Source of the DNA: Colwellia sp. 75C3
GTDB taxonomy: Bacteria > Pseudomonadota > Gammaproteobacteria > Enterobacterales > Alteromonadaceae
Assembly (NCBI RefSeq): GCF_002836255.1
Contig: NZ_PJAU01000033.1
Span: 186,001 to 250,000, forward strand
Length of the DNA: 64,000 nt
Direction: 5' to 3'
Numbering within the stretch: the stretch's first letter is position 1; the number at the start of each line of letters is the position of its first letter. Below, one piece after another: positions 49,321 to 59,230 of the stretch. Both the position numbers and the translations under genes were made by a program. Under the pieces are notes generated by a model. That model did not search any database. It was given only the letters and a program-made list of their open reading frames with translations, and had not been told where the DNA came from.

Positions 49321-51486
49321 TTAATAAAGGTAACGGAATTTTAGGTAGAAGGCTCTACCGGGTTTTTCAATTTTGAAATTGTCGAATACTTCAGCATCGA
49401 ATATATTACGTGCAGATAACGAGACGTTATAACTGCCATCGGCAAAGCTATATTCAATATCAAGGTCGTGGGTTAGTTGTGTTGGGATAACTAATTTTTG
49501 GTCGGCATCGCCATTGCCCTCCCAGTTTAAGAAAAATTCATTTATAAGGGAGGTGGTCCAAAAAAGAGATAATTGGTCATTGTTGGCGACTTCAAAGCTT
49601 GCCGCTAAACGGGCATTGGCAAATAAATAAGGCTCGTTAGGTATACGTTTACCGTAATTGAGATCCTCAACCCCTTCGTAATCTTCTTTTGATTTATTGA
49701 TTAAGTCTTGGTAGGTAGCATTAACTTGCAATGAATAATTGTCATAAAACCGAAGGTAATAAGAGCTTTCAATACCCGTGGTTTCTACTGCTTGTAAATT
49801 AGAATATATACCGTAAATAATACGGTCTGGTAGGTAGCGGATAAAATCACTGGAGTCTCGATAAAAAACATTAGCTTCAAAACGCTGCGCAGTATTTTGT
49901 GAGCTAAAGTCAGTTAATAAGCCAAAATTTAGGTTCTGGCTTTCTTCAGGTTTTAAATGAGGGTTTGGCCTGACATACTTACCCGTACCTAAAATCTCTT
50001 CTGCTTCAGGCATGCGGTAGGCCAGTTCATACGATGTTTTGACTAACCAGTTGGGGTGAACTTGGTAGCTGAGTGATGTGCCATAACCCATCTCACTTAA
50101 ATCAACCTCGCTTTTTACATTTTGAAGGTTAAAGTCGACTGATTGCTCGGCATTAATTTCACCTTGAAAACCGTAATGTTTTGCAAAGACATTCCACTTT
50201 AATTCTTGCTGTAAGGCACTGGTATCGAAAGCTAAACCAGTGACGGCTTTTCTTATCCAATTAGGTAAACTAAACACAGTATTATTGAGGTTTACTGTAT
50301 CGTTACCGGTCTTTTTTAAATAATTATTACTATGACTAAGCTGTATGCTGCTATCACTGGTCAATTGGTATTGTGCAGAGATGTTTGCTCTAAATACGTC
50401 ATCAGTGACGGTAAATAAAGACTTTGTGCCTAGCTCTCCTTGTAATTCATCGGCCTTAATTGTGTATTCACCCAGCCAATTGTAATCTCGATTATAGGTA
50501 TCATTAATTAGCTGTTCATTTTTACCGGTAAGCAGATAGGCAGAAATAGCTAAAGTATCGAAATTCTTTTTGTAAATGGCTGAGATAAGTTGGGTATCTG
50601 TTTCACTGTTAAGTTTGCCAAAAACATTATTTATTGAGGTGGTGGTATGCTGTTCGTTATTACGGTTTTTTGCGCCAGTAATACCTATTGATAATTCATC
50701 GGCAAAGTCTTTATTAATGACACCAAATTTTACGTTGATCATCGCTGCTGAGTATTGGTCATTAAAACGCTTGGCGCTCATGCTGCCAGTAATATTACCT
50801 AACTCGTCGGTGCTATTAACGTTATTCATTCGATAATCATTATCAGAATGCTCAATATTACTTGAGATACGTACAAAGGTATCATTGTCTAAAATTTTCA
50901 GAGCAAAGACGCTGGCTTTGTGTGTATTGAAAGAGCCATAGGTATAGGACAGGTCGAGTAAGTCTTGATCAAGGAAAGGGGTAATAACATTAATAGCGCC
51001 ACCCAAGGCATCCGAACCAAGCACTATAGGAACCACGCCTTTATACACTTGAATTTGTTCGACTAAATTTGCGGGAAAAGTTAGCGCCGAACCAAAATCT
51101 TCCATGGGTATGCCATCAATAAAGTAACGTATTTGATTACCCGAAAGACCATTAAGCGATAAATTAAATTCAGCACCTAGTCCTCCACTTTGTCTGACAT
51201 TAATGCCCGGTGAGCTTTGCAAAATTTGTAGCAGATTATAGTTTGAGTTTTTAAACTGCTCAGTGAGTAATACATCCACTTTAAAGCCTGATGAGACTAG
51301 CGCTTTTGTTGAATCACGGCCAACAACCTCAATTGTTTCTATTTCATTCCCATCACTTATATTTATATCAGCCTTATTTTTACCATCAGCTGAAAAGGCA
51401 CTGTTGGGCAATAGTATGTTAAGTAATAGCGCGTAACCGACATGACTAAGTACTCGTGATCCATGAGTAGGTGTGGGGAAAAACAA
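49321..51486 (-). CDS. TonB-dependent siderophore-type receptor
   Basis: About 721 residues. Plug signatures are IETIEVVGRDST (TonB box region), NLLQILQSSPGINVRQSGGLGAEF, IRYFIDGIPMEDFG and VYKGVVPIVLGSDALGGAINVI. The barrel ends NIFDAEVFDNFKIEKPGRAFYLKFRYLY. I prefer a TTG start at 51486 with GGAG five bases before it, which leaves a normal signal peptide ending NSAFSA. The frame stays open to a GTG at 51531. A Fur-like box lies about 80 bases upstream, so iron control is likely. The substrate is unknown. Confidence 0.9.
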   Translation of the reverse strand: MFFPTPTHGSRVLSHVGYALLLNILLPNSAFSADGKNKADINISDGNEIETIEVVGRDSTKALVSSGFKVDVLLTEQFKNSNYNLLQILQSSPGINVRQSGGLGAEFNLSLNGLSGNQIRYFIDGIPMEDFGSALTFPANLVEQIQVYKGVVPIVLGSDALGGAINVITPFLDQDLLDLSYTYGSFNTHKASVFALKILDNDTFVRISSNIEHSDNDYRMNNVNSTDELGNITGSMSAKRFNDQYSAAMINVKFGVINKDFADELSIGITGAKNRNNEQHTTTSINNVFGKLNSETDTQLISAIYKKNFDTLAISAYLLTGKNEQLINDTYNRDYNWLGEYTIKADELQGELGTKSLFTVTDDVFRANISAQYQLTSDSSIQLSHSNNYLKKTGNDTVNLNNTVFSLPNWIRKAVTGLAFDTSALQQELKWNVFAKHYGFQGEINAEQSVDFNLQNVKSEVDLSEMGYGTSLSYQVHPNWLVKTSYELAYRMPEAEEILGTGKYVRPNPHLKPEESQNLNFGLLTDFSSQNTAQRFEANVFYRDSSDFIRYLPDRIIYGIYSNLQAVETTGIESSYYLRFYDNYSLQVNATYQDLINKSKEDYEGVEDLNYGKRIPNEPYLFANARLAASFEVANNDQLSLFWTTSLINEFFLNWEGNGDADQKLVIPTQLTHDLDIEYSFADGSYNVSLSARNIFDAEVFDNFKIEKPGRAFYLKFRYLY

Positions 51487-51562
51487 GGAAACTCCGATAA
51501 CTCCTAATAAGGAGTGGCTACATAGGTTCACAGAAGTTTGTAGACCTACCTATAATGGTAAT

Positions 51563-51581
51563 GAGATCGATTATCATTTGT
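51563..51581 (-). promoter_or_regulatory. candidate Fur box before the receptor-DUF4374-PepSY operon
   Basis: On the minus strand ACAAATGATAATCGATCTC matches 13 of 19 bases of the Fur consensus, including the full AATGATAATC core. It lies upstream of a TonB receptor operon of the kind usually repressed by Fur. Confidence 0.65.
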
Positions 51582-51694
51582 ATTTACTCGTGTGTCAATA
51601 TGTAATATTACGAGTTTAGTTTGCAGCTAATGATAAGAATGTCGGGACTTAGTTACTGTTTGTTAAAAATATGTGTACAGATGTTGCTTTTGTT

Positions 51695-51738
51695 AATGTG
51701 ATAATATAACATCTTTCGAATTGTTATATTATCACATT
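51695..51738 (+). promoter_or_regulatory. 44-bp palindrome containing two Zur-type sites
   Basis: AATGTGATAATATAACA (51695-51711) and TGTTATATTATCACATT (51722-51738) are perfect 17-base inverted arms around ten bases. Each arm by itself closely resembles the gammaproteobacterial Zur site (AATGTTATAnTATAACATT type). It ends 16 bases before the ATG of a ZnuD-like receptor. Repression by zinc-loaded Zur is the straightforward reading. Confidence 0.85.
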
Positions 51739-51754
51739 AAAAGATGGGTTTTAC

Positions 51755-54151
51755 ATGAACAGGTTTACATTAATAGCGAGTGCTTTTGCATTGATGACTG
51801 CAAATAGTCAAGTGCTTGCTGAGCAAATTACGGGTCTCATTACAGATGAGAATGGACAAGTGGTTAGTGGTGCTAAAGTTAAAATTATGGGCACCAATAT
51901 AGCTGTTGTTAGCGATAAATTAGGTGAGTTTTATCTTAACGTTCAACCCGGAGAGTATGAATTACATGTTACTGCAGCAGCATATGTTCACCAAAACATT
52001 CAGGTCAATTTAGCAAAAAAACAAACCTCTACGCTGGCGGTAAAATTAGATAAATCAGCGATTGAAATTATCGATGTCAGTGCGACACCTTTTCATAGTT
52101 CAAATATAGAATCGGCTCTACCTATCACAGTTTTGCATGGTGAAAAATTGCGTATGCGCCAAGCCAATACGTTGGGTGATACCTTAAGTAAAGAAGTGGG
52201 GGTGCATAGTAATTTTCATGGTGGTGTTGCTAGTACACCAATTATTCGTGGTTTAGATGGACCGCGTGTGCTCATTACACAAAATGGTCTTGATGCCGGT
52301 GACGCTTCACGCGTTGGACCTGATCATGCGGTCTCTACCGAAACATCAACCACAGAACGTATTGAAGTATTACGTGGTCCGGCGACACTATTTTACGGTA
52401 GTGGTGCTATTGGTGGTGTGGTTAACTTAGTTGATGAACGCATTCCTACAAGCATTGAAACAAAGGGTGAGTGGCTAGCGGAGCATAATACTAATAATGA
52501 GCAAACCTTAGTCTCAGGTTCAATCAATAGTGGTGTTGGTAATATTGCGGTGCATGCCGATGGTTTTTATCGTGACAGTGAAAACTACCAAATACCTGAA
52601 AAAAATGGCATTGATGAAGTCGCGAACTCAGCGGCTGAATCAAGCGGCTTTACTTTAGGGACGAGTTATTTACTCGACAATGGTTTTGTTGGTATTTCTT
52701 ATCAAGGTATTAATCAAGAGTATGGTATTCCAGGTCACAGCCATGGTGATGAAGACATTGCGGTACTGGCTGATTTAACACAAAATCGTTGGCAGTTACT
52801 GAGCGAGCTTAATTTTGATAATAGTGTTATAAAATCACTTAATACTAAGCTAGCTTATACCGACTATCGCCATAGCGAAATAGAATTAGGTAGGATAGGC
52901 ACAACATTCGACAATGAATCTGTAGAAGCGCGTGTTGAGTTATTACACCAAGACTTTTGGCAGTGGCGTGGTGGTTTAAGTGTTCATTACAAACAAAGTG
53001 ATTTTACTGCCGTGGGTGCTGAAGCATTTACGCCGCCTTCTGAGACAAATTCAATCGCTTTGGCGTGGATGGAAGAGCGCCATTTTGGCGATGTGTTATT
53101 ACAGTTAGGTGCACGTATAGAGCGTACCGAAGTAAGCGCAGCTAAAGTGCGTTTACCTGAACTTGAGTTATTTGAAGAACATGCGGAACACGAAGGTGAG
53201 CATGACTCACATGAAGATCACGGCCATGACGCTCATGCGGCGCAAAATGTCACTCGTAACTTTGAAGTTGAACATGTATTTACCCCGGTAAGCCTTTCTG
53301 CAGGATTAGTGTGGGACTTTACCGATGGTTATAACTTAGGCCTATCACTGTCTCATTCCGAGCGTGCACCATCGGCATCAGAATTATTATCTTTTGGTCC
53401 ACATATTGGTACTGGCTCTTATGAAGTAGGGGCACTGTTTTCATTACATGACGACCACGGTGAAGTCGCACATTTTGGTTTAACTGATCATGATATTGTC
53501 ATGGAAACCGCCAATAATATTGATTTAAGCTTACGTAAATTTAAAGGAAACTTTGGTTTTATTCTGAATGCTTTTTATAACCAAATAGACGATTACTACT
53601 ACGAGCAAGCCACCGAGTTATCTGCGGGTGATGGCCACTCTCATGATGAAGAAAGTCATAGTGGTCAAGACCATGACTCACAAGGTGAAGCAGCACATAC
53701 TTTACCCTTATTTATTTTTACTGCTCAAGATGTCACCTTGCACGGTTTTGAAGCGCAAGCTGTTTGGCAAGTTACCGATGAATTTACTTGGCGGGTACAG
53801 GGCGACATTATTCGTGCTCGCTTAGATAACGGTGGTGAATTACCTCGTACACCACCCGCACGTATTGCTACCGAGTTTAGTTACCAAAGCGAAGCTATTT
53901 CAGCTGACATATTTGTCAGTCACTACTTTGAACAAACCAATACCGCAGCACTAGAAAGCTCAACAGACAGCTATGTCATGGTGGATGCTAACGTTAATTA
54001 TCATTTTACTTTAGGGCAGCACGACTTAGCTGTTTATCTTAAAGGCACCAATTTGACCGATGAATATGCGCAAGTGCATACCTCATTCTTAAAAGACTTA
54101 ACACCACTAGCAGGGCGTTCAATTACTGCTGGTATTCGCGGCTCATTTTAA
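51755..54151 (+). CDS. znuD: ZnuD-like zinc TonB-dependent receptor
   Basis: A 798-residue receptor. A signal peptide ends near VLAEQ, then a CarboxypepD_reg-like domain (about residues 23-100, ITGLITDENGQVVSGAKVKI). The plug shows STPIIRGLDGPRVLITQNGL, DASRVGPDHAVSTETSTTERIEVLRGPATLFYGSGAIGGVVNLVD. Two His/Glu/Asp-rich surface loops (about residues 470-495 and 624-648, such as HDSHEDHGHDAHAA) fit zinc capture. The SRVGPDHAVS and GSGAIGGVVN features match ZnuD. It lies directly behind the Zur-type palindrome and before an AztD-like gene, so it should import zinc under shortage. Confidence 0.92.
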   Translation: MNRFTLIASAFALMTANSQVLAEQITGLITDENGQVVSGAKVKIMGTNIAVVSDKLGEFYLNVQPGEYELHVTAAAYVHQNIQVNLAKKQTSTLAVKLDKSAIEIIDVSATPFHSSNIESALPITVLHGEKLRMRQANTLGDTLSKEVGVHSNFHGGVASTPIIRGLDGPRVLITQNGLDAGDASRVGPDHAVSTETSTTERIEVLRGPATLFYGSGAIGGVVNLVDERIPTSIETKGEWLAEHNTNNEQTLVSGSINSGVGNIAVHADGFYRDSENYQIPEKNGIDEVANSAAESSGFTLGTSYLLDNGFVGISYQGINQEYGIPGHSHGDEDIAVLADLTQNRWQLLSELNFDNSVIKSLNTKLAYTDYRHSEIELGRIGTTFDNESVEARVELLHQDFWQWRGGLSVHYKQSDFTAVGAEAFTPPSETNSIALAWMEERHFGDVLLQLGARIERTEVSAAKVRLPELELFEEHAEHEGEHDSHEDHGHDAHAAQNVTRNFEVEHVFTPVSLSAGLVWDFTDGYNLGLSLSHSERAPSASELLSFGPHIGTGSYEVGALFSLHDDHGEVAHFGLTDHDIVMETANNIDLSLRKFKGNFGFILNAFYNQIDDYYYEQATELSAGDGHSHDEESHSGQDHDSQGEAAHTLPLFIFTAQDVTLHGFEAQAVWQVTDEFTWRVQGDIIRARLDNGGELPRTPPARIATEFSYQSEAISADIFVSHYFEQTNTAALESSTDSYVMVDANVNYHFTLGQHDLAVYLKGTNLTDEYAQVHTSFLKDLTPLAGRSITAGIRGSF

Positions 54152-54198
54152 TTTTTTGCCCTATCGCTTGGGTTCGACTCATTTATCAAAGGAAAACC

Positions 54199-55488
54199 AT
54201 GAAAACATTTAATTTAAAGGCACTTGTATTAGCTTGTACTGCCACCGCGCTAGTCGGTTGTGGTGATAGTGAAACTAACATTACAGAAATAGATCCAACT
54301 GTAGTACCAGTAGTTGATGATCATCATGACGAAGAATTGGGCAAAGGCCGTTTAGCTATTGCCGATGCAGAACAAGCCGTTGTGCATATTTTTGATTTAG
54401 AAGATAACAGTTTGGTTGACTCTTTAACTATTGAGAATCCAGCAACAGCATTACATGCAAGTCCTGAAAACCGTTATGCGGTGGCAATACAAAAGGAGAC
54501 AGGTAAAGTGCAGTTTATTGATGGTGGTTTATGGCAAGAAGCCCATGGCGATCATTATGATCAACACGTCGATGCGCCAGAATTAACAAGTTTTAGCATG
54601 CAAGGTGCTAAGCCAGCTCATTTTGTCTCACGTGGTGAACAAGTTGCCTTATTCTTTGATGGTAATGATGTAGGTGAAAACGCTGAATTAAACATATTAA
54701 GTGATGAAAGTATTAAAGCAGAAAAAATTATTGCTCATCATGACTTCGATACCTACATGCATGGAACGGCAGAAATACGTGGTGAGTATGTTTTAAGTAC
54801 ATTACGAGTAAGTGACGCCGAAGGCACATTACCTAACGAAGTTGCAGTATTTGAAATTCATGGTGATCATCTTCACCAAGAACAGGTTTTTGATACCAAG
54901 TGTCCAGATCTTCACGGTAGTTTTCAAAATGAAAATTACATTGCTTTTGCTTGTGACGATGGAATTTTAACCGTACAACAAGAAGGTTCAACTTTTACCG
55001 ATAGTAAAATAGCTTATCCGGCAGATGTGCCTGAAAGTAAGCGTATTTGGACGATTAAAGGCAGCGAGCATAGTGCAACGCTTTTGGGCTTAACGCCACG
55101 TGGTATCTTTGTGATAGACCCTGTTAATCAAGGTATTAGCCTTTTAGAACGTCCAGCGGATGAAAATTCTTACTTCCCACGTTATACGTTTGATGCGCAC
55201 CATGAACATTTATTATTACTTGATAAAAATGGCGCTTTAAATGCGTACAGTGCGGAGCATAATTGGGAACTTGAAAAAACTATTCCAGTACTTGAAGCAC
55301 TTGCTGATGATGTTAGACCATTAATTATTGCTTCAAAAGCACATGAGCTTGTTTATATTATTAATGGCAAAGAAGTGACAACTGTTGACTTACATGAAGG
55401 TGAAGTTGTTGGTCACTTTGATTTAGACTTCGCTCCCGGTAAAGCCGCATGGTTAGGTATTGCAAGCGAAGAGGAGCACGTTCATTAA
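54199..55488 (+). CDS. AztD-like zinc-binding lipoprotein
   Basis: A 429-residue protein with a lipobox (TALVGC21GDSE) and a beta-propeller body of repeated short strands. An N-terminal acidic-His cluster DDHHDEELGKGRLAIADAE, and several paired His such as IAHHDFDTYMHGTAE and DAHHEHLLLLD, suggest metal sites. This matches AztD, a periplasmic zinc chaperone that passes zinc to an ABC-transporter binding protein. Here it would sit as a lipoprotein beneath ZnuD. It ends EEEHVH. It lies 47 bases after znuD. Confidence 0.82.
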   Translation: MKTFNLKALVLACTATALVGCGDSETNITEIDPTVVPVVDDHHDEELGKGRLAIADAEQAVVHIFDLEDNSLVDSLTIENPATALHASPENRYAVAIQKETGKVQFIDGGLWQEAHGDHYDQHVDAPELTSFSMQGAKPAHFVSRGEQVALFFDGNDVGENAELNILSDESIKAEKIIAHHDFDTYMHGTAEIRGEYVLSTLRVSDAEGTLPNEVAVFEIHGDHLHQEQVFDTKCPDLHGSFQNENYIAFACDDGILTVQQEGSTFTDSKIAYPADVPESKRIWTIKGSEHSATLLGLTPRGIFVIDPVNQGISLLERPADENSYFPRYTFDAHHEHLLLLDKNGALNAYSAEHNWELEKTIPVLEALADDVRPLIIASKAHELVYIINGKEVTTVDLHEGEVVGHFDLDFAPGKAAWLGIASEEEHVH

Positions 55489-55531
55489 AGTTAAACCTTA
55501 ACTTACTCGCATTTTGTTTATTCCTTTTTTG

Positions 55532-55558
55532 GCCACATTTTATGTGGCTTTTTTTTTG
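55532..55558 (+). terminator. Rho-independent terminator of the znuD-aztD operon
   Basis: GCCACAT and ATGTGGC form a seven-base stem with a TTT loop, followed by about ten T. It lies 43 bases after the aztD-like stop. Confidence 0.9.
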
Positions 55559-55641
55559 CAAAGTTCATTGAAAATATATAAAGCTACTGAATTAAAATCG
55601 AGGGATTATTTTGTAGAATAATCTCAAATTCACCATGCCAC

Positions 55642-55660
55642 GTAAATGATAATGATTTTC
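55642..55660 (+). promoter_or_regulatory. candidate Fur box before the DUF3649-PepSY-DUF3325 operon
   Basis: GTAAATGATAATGATTTTC matches 15 of 19 bases of the Fur consensus, and the overlapping AATGATTTTCATT adds a dyad. It lies about 145 bases before the GTG start of the first gene of a PepSY operon, a typical iron-responsive context. Confidence 0.7.
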
Positions 55661-55803
55661 ATTACTTTGTGGTGTATCATGTTATTTTTACCGTGGTGAT
55701 TTACGCACCAACATTAATTTTTAATTGTTTAGATCATCTTTGCACTTGTTAGGCAAACCGCATTGAAAATGTATCAAATAAGACTAAGTAACATGGAATA
55801 AAA

Positions 55804-56124
55804 GTGACTTACCTTTTCAATCAATTTAATCTCTCTAGCCCGAGCTGGGCTGTTTTCTCTCGATCGCTAGCTGCCATCTTTGGTGGTTATGTTTTAGCAA
55901 CCTCTAGCTCTCTCTTCATTGGCCAATTGCTATTAAATAGCGTGGGTAAATATCAAGCTATTCATATTGGCTTATTGCTCTCTTTCATCGTCTACGCCTG
56001 TGCTGCCATGTGGGTATTTTCAGTATCAAGTGCCAGTAAAGCGTGGGGCGGACTAATAAAACTAAACGTTTTCCTTTTCGTCGCTACTTGGCTTTTAATG
56101 CAGCTTAATGGTGTGGCTAGCTAA
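55804..56124 (+). CDS. DUF3649 membrane protein
   Basis: A 106-residue protein with three hydrophobic segments; WAVFSRSLAAIFGGYVLATSSSL is typical of the DUF3649 type. It starts with GTG preceded by GGAAT. Its stop overlaps the next ATG by one base (TAATG). DUF3649, PepSY and DUF3325 genes recur together in iron-uptake operons; the individual roles are not known. Confidence 0.85.
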   Translation: MTYLFNQFNLSSPSWAVFSRSLAAIFGGYVLATSSSLFIGQLLLNSVGKYQAIHIGLLLSFIVYACAAMWVFSVSSASKAWGGLIKLNVFLFVATWLLMQLNGVAS

Positions 56125-57791
56125 TGAAAGATAATTTTCGACAGTCAATGAAGTGGTTTCATACTTGGGTTGGCTTAATTGTTGGCTGGATCTTATTTTT
56201 CATGTTTATAACGGGAACCTTAGGTTATTTCTATCAAGAAATTACCCGTTGGATGGAGCCTGAAAGACCTTTTATCGAGCATAGTATTAGTAATGAACAA
56301 TTAATCGATATTGCCCAAAATTACCTCACTAAAAATGCACAAGGTATTGATGAGTGGGATATATATTTGCCCACTGTACGTGATCAAAATCTACGAGTCG
56401 GTTGGCGGCATGCGCCAGAAGCAGGTAAAAAAAGAGGTCGATACCAAAGAGCGGTATTGGATATTAATACGGGTGCGAAAATTGACAGCAGAGCGACGGG
56501 TGGCGGAAGATTACTCTATCGAATGCACTATCGTTTACATTATTTATCAAGCAAAATCAGCTATTGGATAGTTGGATTTTGCTCTATGTTGATGTTGTTA
56601 GCGGTTATCACGGGCGTGGTTATCCATAAAAAAATATTCACTGATTTTTTTACTTTTAGAGCGAAAAAAGGCTTACCTGGTTGGTTAGATATTCATAATG
56701 TATTAAGTGTTATTGCCTTGCCCTTTCATTTTATGATCACCTACAGTGGCTTATTATTCTTCCTGTTTACTTACATGGCGTTAAGTACTAATTTACAAAC
56801 TAATGAAAATGAATATAGTGAAATGCGCAAAGAGATATTTCCTCGTTCAGCTCATTTAGAAAGTGCTAACCAACCTTCGGCAATGTTAGATATTTCATCC
56901 TTATATCAGCAAGTAAAAATGAGTTGGAAAAATGATGACCTCAGCACTATTGAAGTGTTTGCTGCACACGATATTAATGCCCAAGTACTTTTTATTCGTC
57001 ATGAAACGGATATAACGTATAACCCTAAAGACCAAGTGATGGTAAGCGCAATTACAGGTGACGTTATTCCACAAGCATCGAAAGAGTATACCGCAGCGGG
57101 TATGATTCATAATGGATTTTTCTCGTTGCACGAAGGGCAGTTCGCTGGTCCTGTTGCGCGTTGGATATATTTTTTTACCGGCCTTATTGGCACGGCGATG
57201 ATTGCCTCGGGGTTGATCCTTTGGACAACCAAACGTAAGCCTCAACAAATGAAAAAAGCAAACGGACCTGATTTTGGTTACCGTTTGGTTGAGCAACTCA
57301 ATATCGGCACTATTGTCGGTTTACCCATAGCTATTGCCGCATATTTCTATGCGAATCGTTTGTTGCCTATTGATATGATTGACCGAGTAAATTGGGAAGC
57401 GAATATAATGTTCATCAGCTGGGCATTACTGTTAATTTATCCTGCACTTCGCCCTGCTAATAAAGCGTGGTCTGAACAATTACAACTAGCAGCGCTGGTT
57501 TATATGGCACTGCCACTAGTGAATTTATTAACCACAGATAAACACCTTATTAATAGTTTGGTGCAGCAGGATTGGGGGTTTGCTGGCTTTGACCTGACGT
57601 TTTTGGCCGTGGGCGCTTGTTTTGCTTTTGCAGCCTACAAATATAAGACACTTCATGTTGATAAAAAAGTTAGAAAGCCGACAATAAAGCAAGAGGTTAT
57701 AAAAGAAAGCGGGCAAGGAAGTAAACAGGGTGAAACATTCGGAAATGAAGGCTTATTGAATGCACCTCAGGTAAGTAAGGGTAATAGCTAA
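56124..57791 (+). CDS. PepSY-associated iron-regulated membrane protein
   Basis: A 555-residue inner-membrane protein. The first helix region MKWFHTWVGLIVGWILFFMFITGTLGYF is the PepSY_TM start with its conserved H-x-W-x-G, and later helices carry RMHYRLHY, LDIHNVLSVIALPFHFMITYSG and NGFFSLHEGQFAGPVARWIYFFTGLIGTAM. Paired His in membrane-facing positions suggest heme or metal binding and a reductase role in siderophore-iron release, as inferred for the family. It is coupled by one-base overlaps to both neighbours. Confidence 0.9.
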   Translation: MKDNFRQSMKWFHTWVGLIVGWILFFMFITGTLGYFYQEITRWMEPERPFIEHSISNEQLIDIAQNYLTKNAQGIDEWDIYLPTVRDQNLRVGWRHAPEAGKKRGRYQRAVLDINTGAKIDSRATGGGRLLYRMHYRLHYLSSKISYWIVGFCSMLMLLAVITGVVIHKKIFTDFFTFRAKKGLPGWLDIHNVLSVIALPFHFMITYSGLLFFLFTYMALSTNLQTNENEYSEMRKEIFPRSAHLESANQPSAMLDISSLYQQVKMSWKNDDLSTIEVFAAHDINAQVLFIRHETDITYNPKDQVMVSAITGDVIPQASKEYTAAGMIHNGFFSLHEGQFAGPVARWIYFFTGLIGTAMIASGLILWTTKRKPQQMKKANGPDFGYRLVEQLNIGTIVGLPIAIAAYFYANRLLPIDMIDRVNWEANIMFISWALLLIYPALRPANKAWSEQLQLAALVYMALPLVNLLTTDKHLINSLVQQDWGFAGFDLTFLAVGACFAFAAYKYKTLHVDKKVRKPTIKQEVIKESGQGSKQGETFGNEGLLNAPQVSKGNS

Positions 57792-58114
57792 TGTTATTAC
57801 TCAGCAGTTTATGCTTTACCGCCATGGCACTGTTTTGTTTAGCGATGAGTAAACACCGACAACAAATAATAGCGCAAGAAGTACCTAAGCTTGTGGTGCG
57901 TTTTTTCCGACCTGCTGCTTGGTTGTTATTAACTTTCACCGCTTATTTAAGTGTTGAACTATTTGGCTGGTCTATTGGGCCTGCGCTTTTATTTGGTGCA
58001 CTGACAATGGCTATTTTATTACTGACTTTGTTATTGACCTACCAAGCTAAAATAGTGCCTCAATTAGCCATCTTGTTATCATTAATTTCGAGTATTAGTC
58101 TTTTAAATAGTTAG
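57791..58114 (+). CDS. DUF3325 membrane protein
   Basis: A 107-residue protein with three or four hydrophobic segments; SLCFTAMALFCLAMSKHRQQI and the AAWLLLTFTAYLSVELFGWSIG stretch match the DUF3325 type. It is the last gene of the DUF3649-PepSY-DUF3325 operon and starts within the stop codon of the PepSY gene. Function unknown. Confidence 0.85.
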   Translation: MLLLSSLCFTAMALFCLAMSKHRQQIIAQEVPKLVVRFFRPAAWLLLTFTAYLSVELFGWSIGPALLFGALTMAILLLTLLLTYQAKIVPQLAILLSLISSISLLNS

Positions 58115-58218
58115 TATTCGTATTGATTTATTGCTAATTCATCAACACTTGCTTAAAGTCCCCGTTATTGCTGATATAGCCCTTTTTATGGGGATAATTT
58201 AAATTTAGAGGAAGTGTT

Positions 58219-58977
58219 TTGGAGTTTGCTAATTTAACCATTGAAATAGCCTTATTTTTATTTACCATTGCCATTATTGCTGGCTTTCTTGATACCTTAG
58301 CTGGCGGTGGTGGCCTATTAACGTTACCCGCGTTAATGATGAGTGGTATCCCCCCGTTAACGGCTTTAGGAACAAATAAACTGCAATCAAGTATGGGAAC
58401 TGCAACGGCCACCGTAATGATGTTACGTGCTAGGCGTGTGCGTTGGCATCAGGTAAAGCACTTAATGCTTGCAGGCTTTATTGGTTCAGCGATAGGTACA
58501 GTCATTATTCAGTTTGTAGATGCTCAAATGCTGACACTTATTATCCCTGTGGTGATTACTTGTATCGGTATTTATTTTCTTATTACGCCTACCGTTGATG
58601 AAGAAAATAAGTTGCCTAAAGTCTCATCTGAAAATTACAAAAAATACGTTATACCGCTAATTGGTTGTTATGATGGTATTTTTGGTCCTGGTACAGGTTC
58701 ATTTTTTACCTTGGCAGGTCGTGCATTACGCGCTCAGAAATTTCTTCAAGCGACAGCTATCGCTAAAACACTAAACTTCTCTACCAATATTGCTTCGCTT
58801 ATTGTTTTTATTTTTGCTGGGCAAGTGATTTGGATGGTTGGCTTAATTATGATGTGTGGGCAATTTATTGGTGCTTGGCTCGGATCGCACTTTTTGTTCA
58901 AAATACCGGTCAATTATTTACGCTATTTAGTGGTATTTATGTGTTTTGCTATGTTAATTAAGTATGTGTCTGCTTAG
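58219..58977 (+). CDS. TauE/SafE (TSUP) family permease
   Basis: A 252-residue protein with about eight helices and the TSUP repeats: AIIAGFLDTLAGGGGLLTLPALMMSGIPPLTALGTNKLQSSMGT and the second-half counterpart IGCYDGIFGPGTGSFFTLAGRA. Members move sulfite, sulfoacetate or other small anions across the inner membrane. The start is TTG 58219 with AGAGGAAG before it. No sulfur genes are near, so the substrate is open. Confidence 0.9.
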   Translation: MEFANLTIEIALFLFTIAIIAGFLDTLAGGGGLLTLPALMMSGIPPLTALGTNKLQSSMGTATATVMMLRARRVRWHQVKHLMLAGFIGSAIGTVIIQFVDAQMLTLIIPVVITCIGIYFLITPTVDEENKLPKVSSENYKKYVIPLIGCYDGIFGPGTGSFFTLAGRALRAQKFLQATAIAKTLNFSTNIASLIVFIFAGQVIWMVGLIMMCGQFIGAWLGSHFLFKIPVNYLRYLVVFMCFAMLIKYVSA

Positions 58978-59230
58978 TCTTCGGTCGAGACTGTTGGTAA
59001 GACCCCGCCTTGTGCAACACTTCCCAAAGTTGTTTAGACACCATTGAGTCAAATTACAGCGAATACGATTCCAACCATATTAATGCTTGATACTTATATA
59101 TTCCTACCTCTTTGATATCATGTTAACAAAAAACCACAGAGTTAATTATAATTAACCCTGTGTTAATAATATTTGACATGGTGATTGGTAGAGGATACTG
59201 TGTGTTAAGTTTTTTTAACATTGGAAGTGA

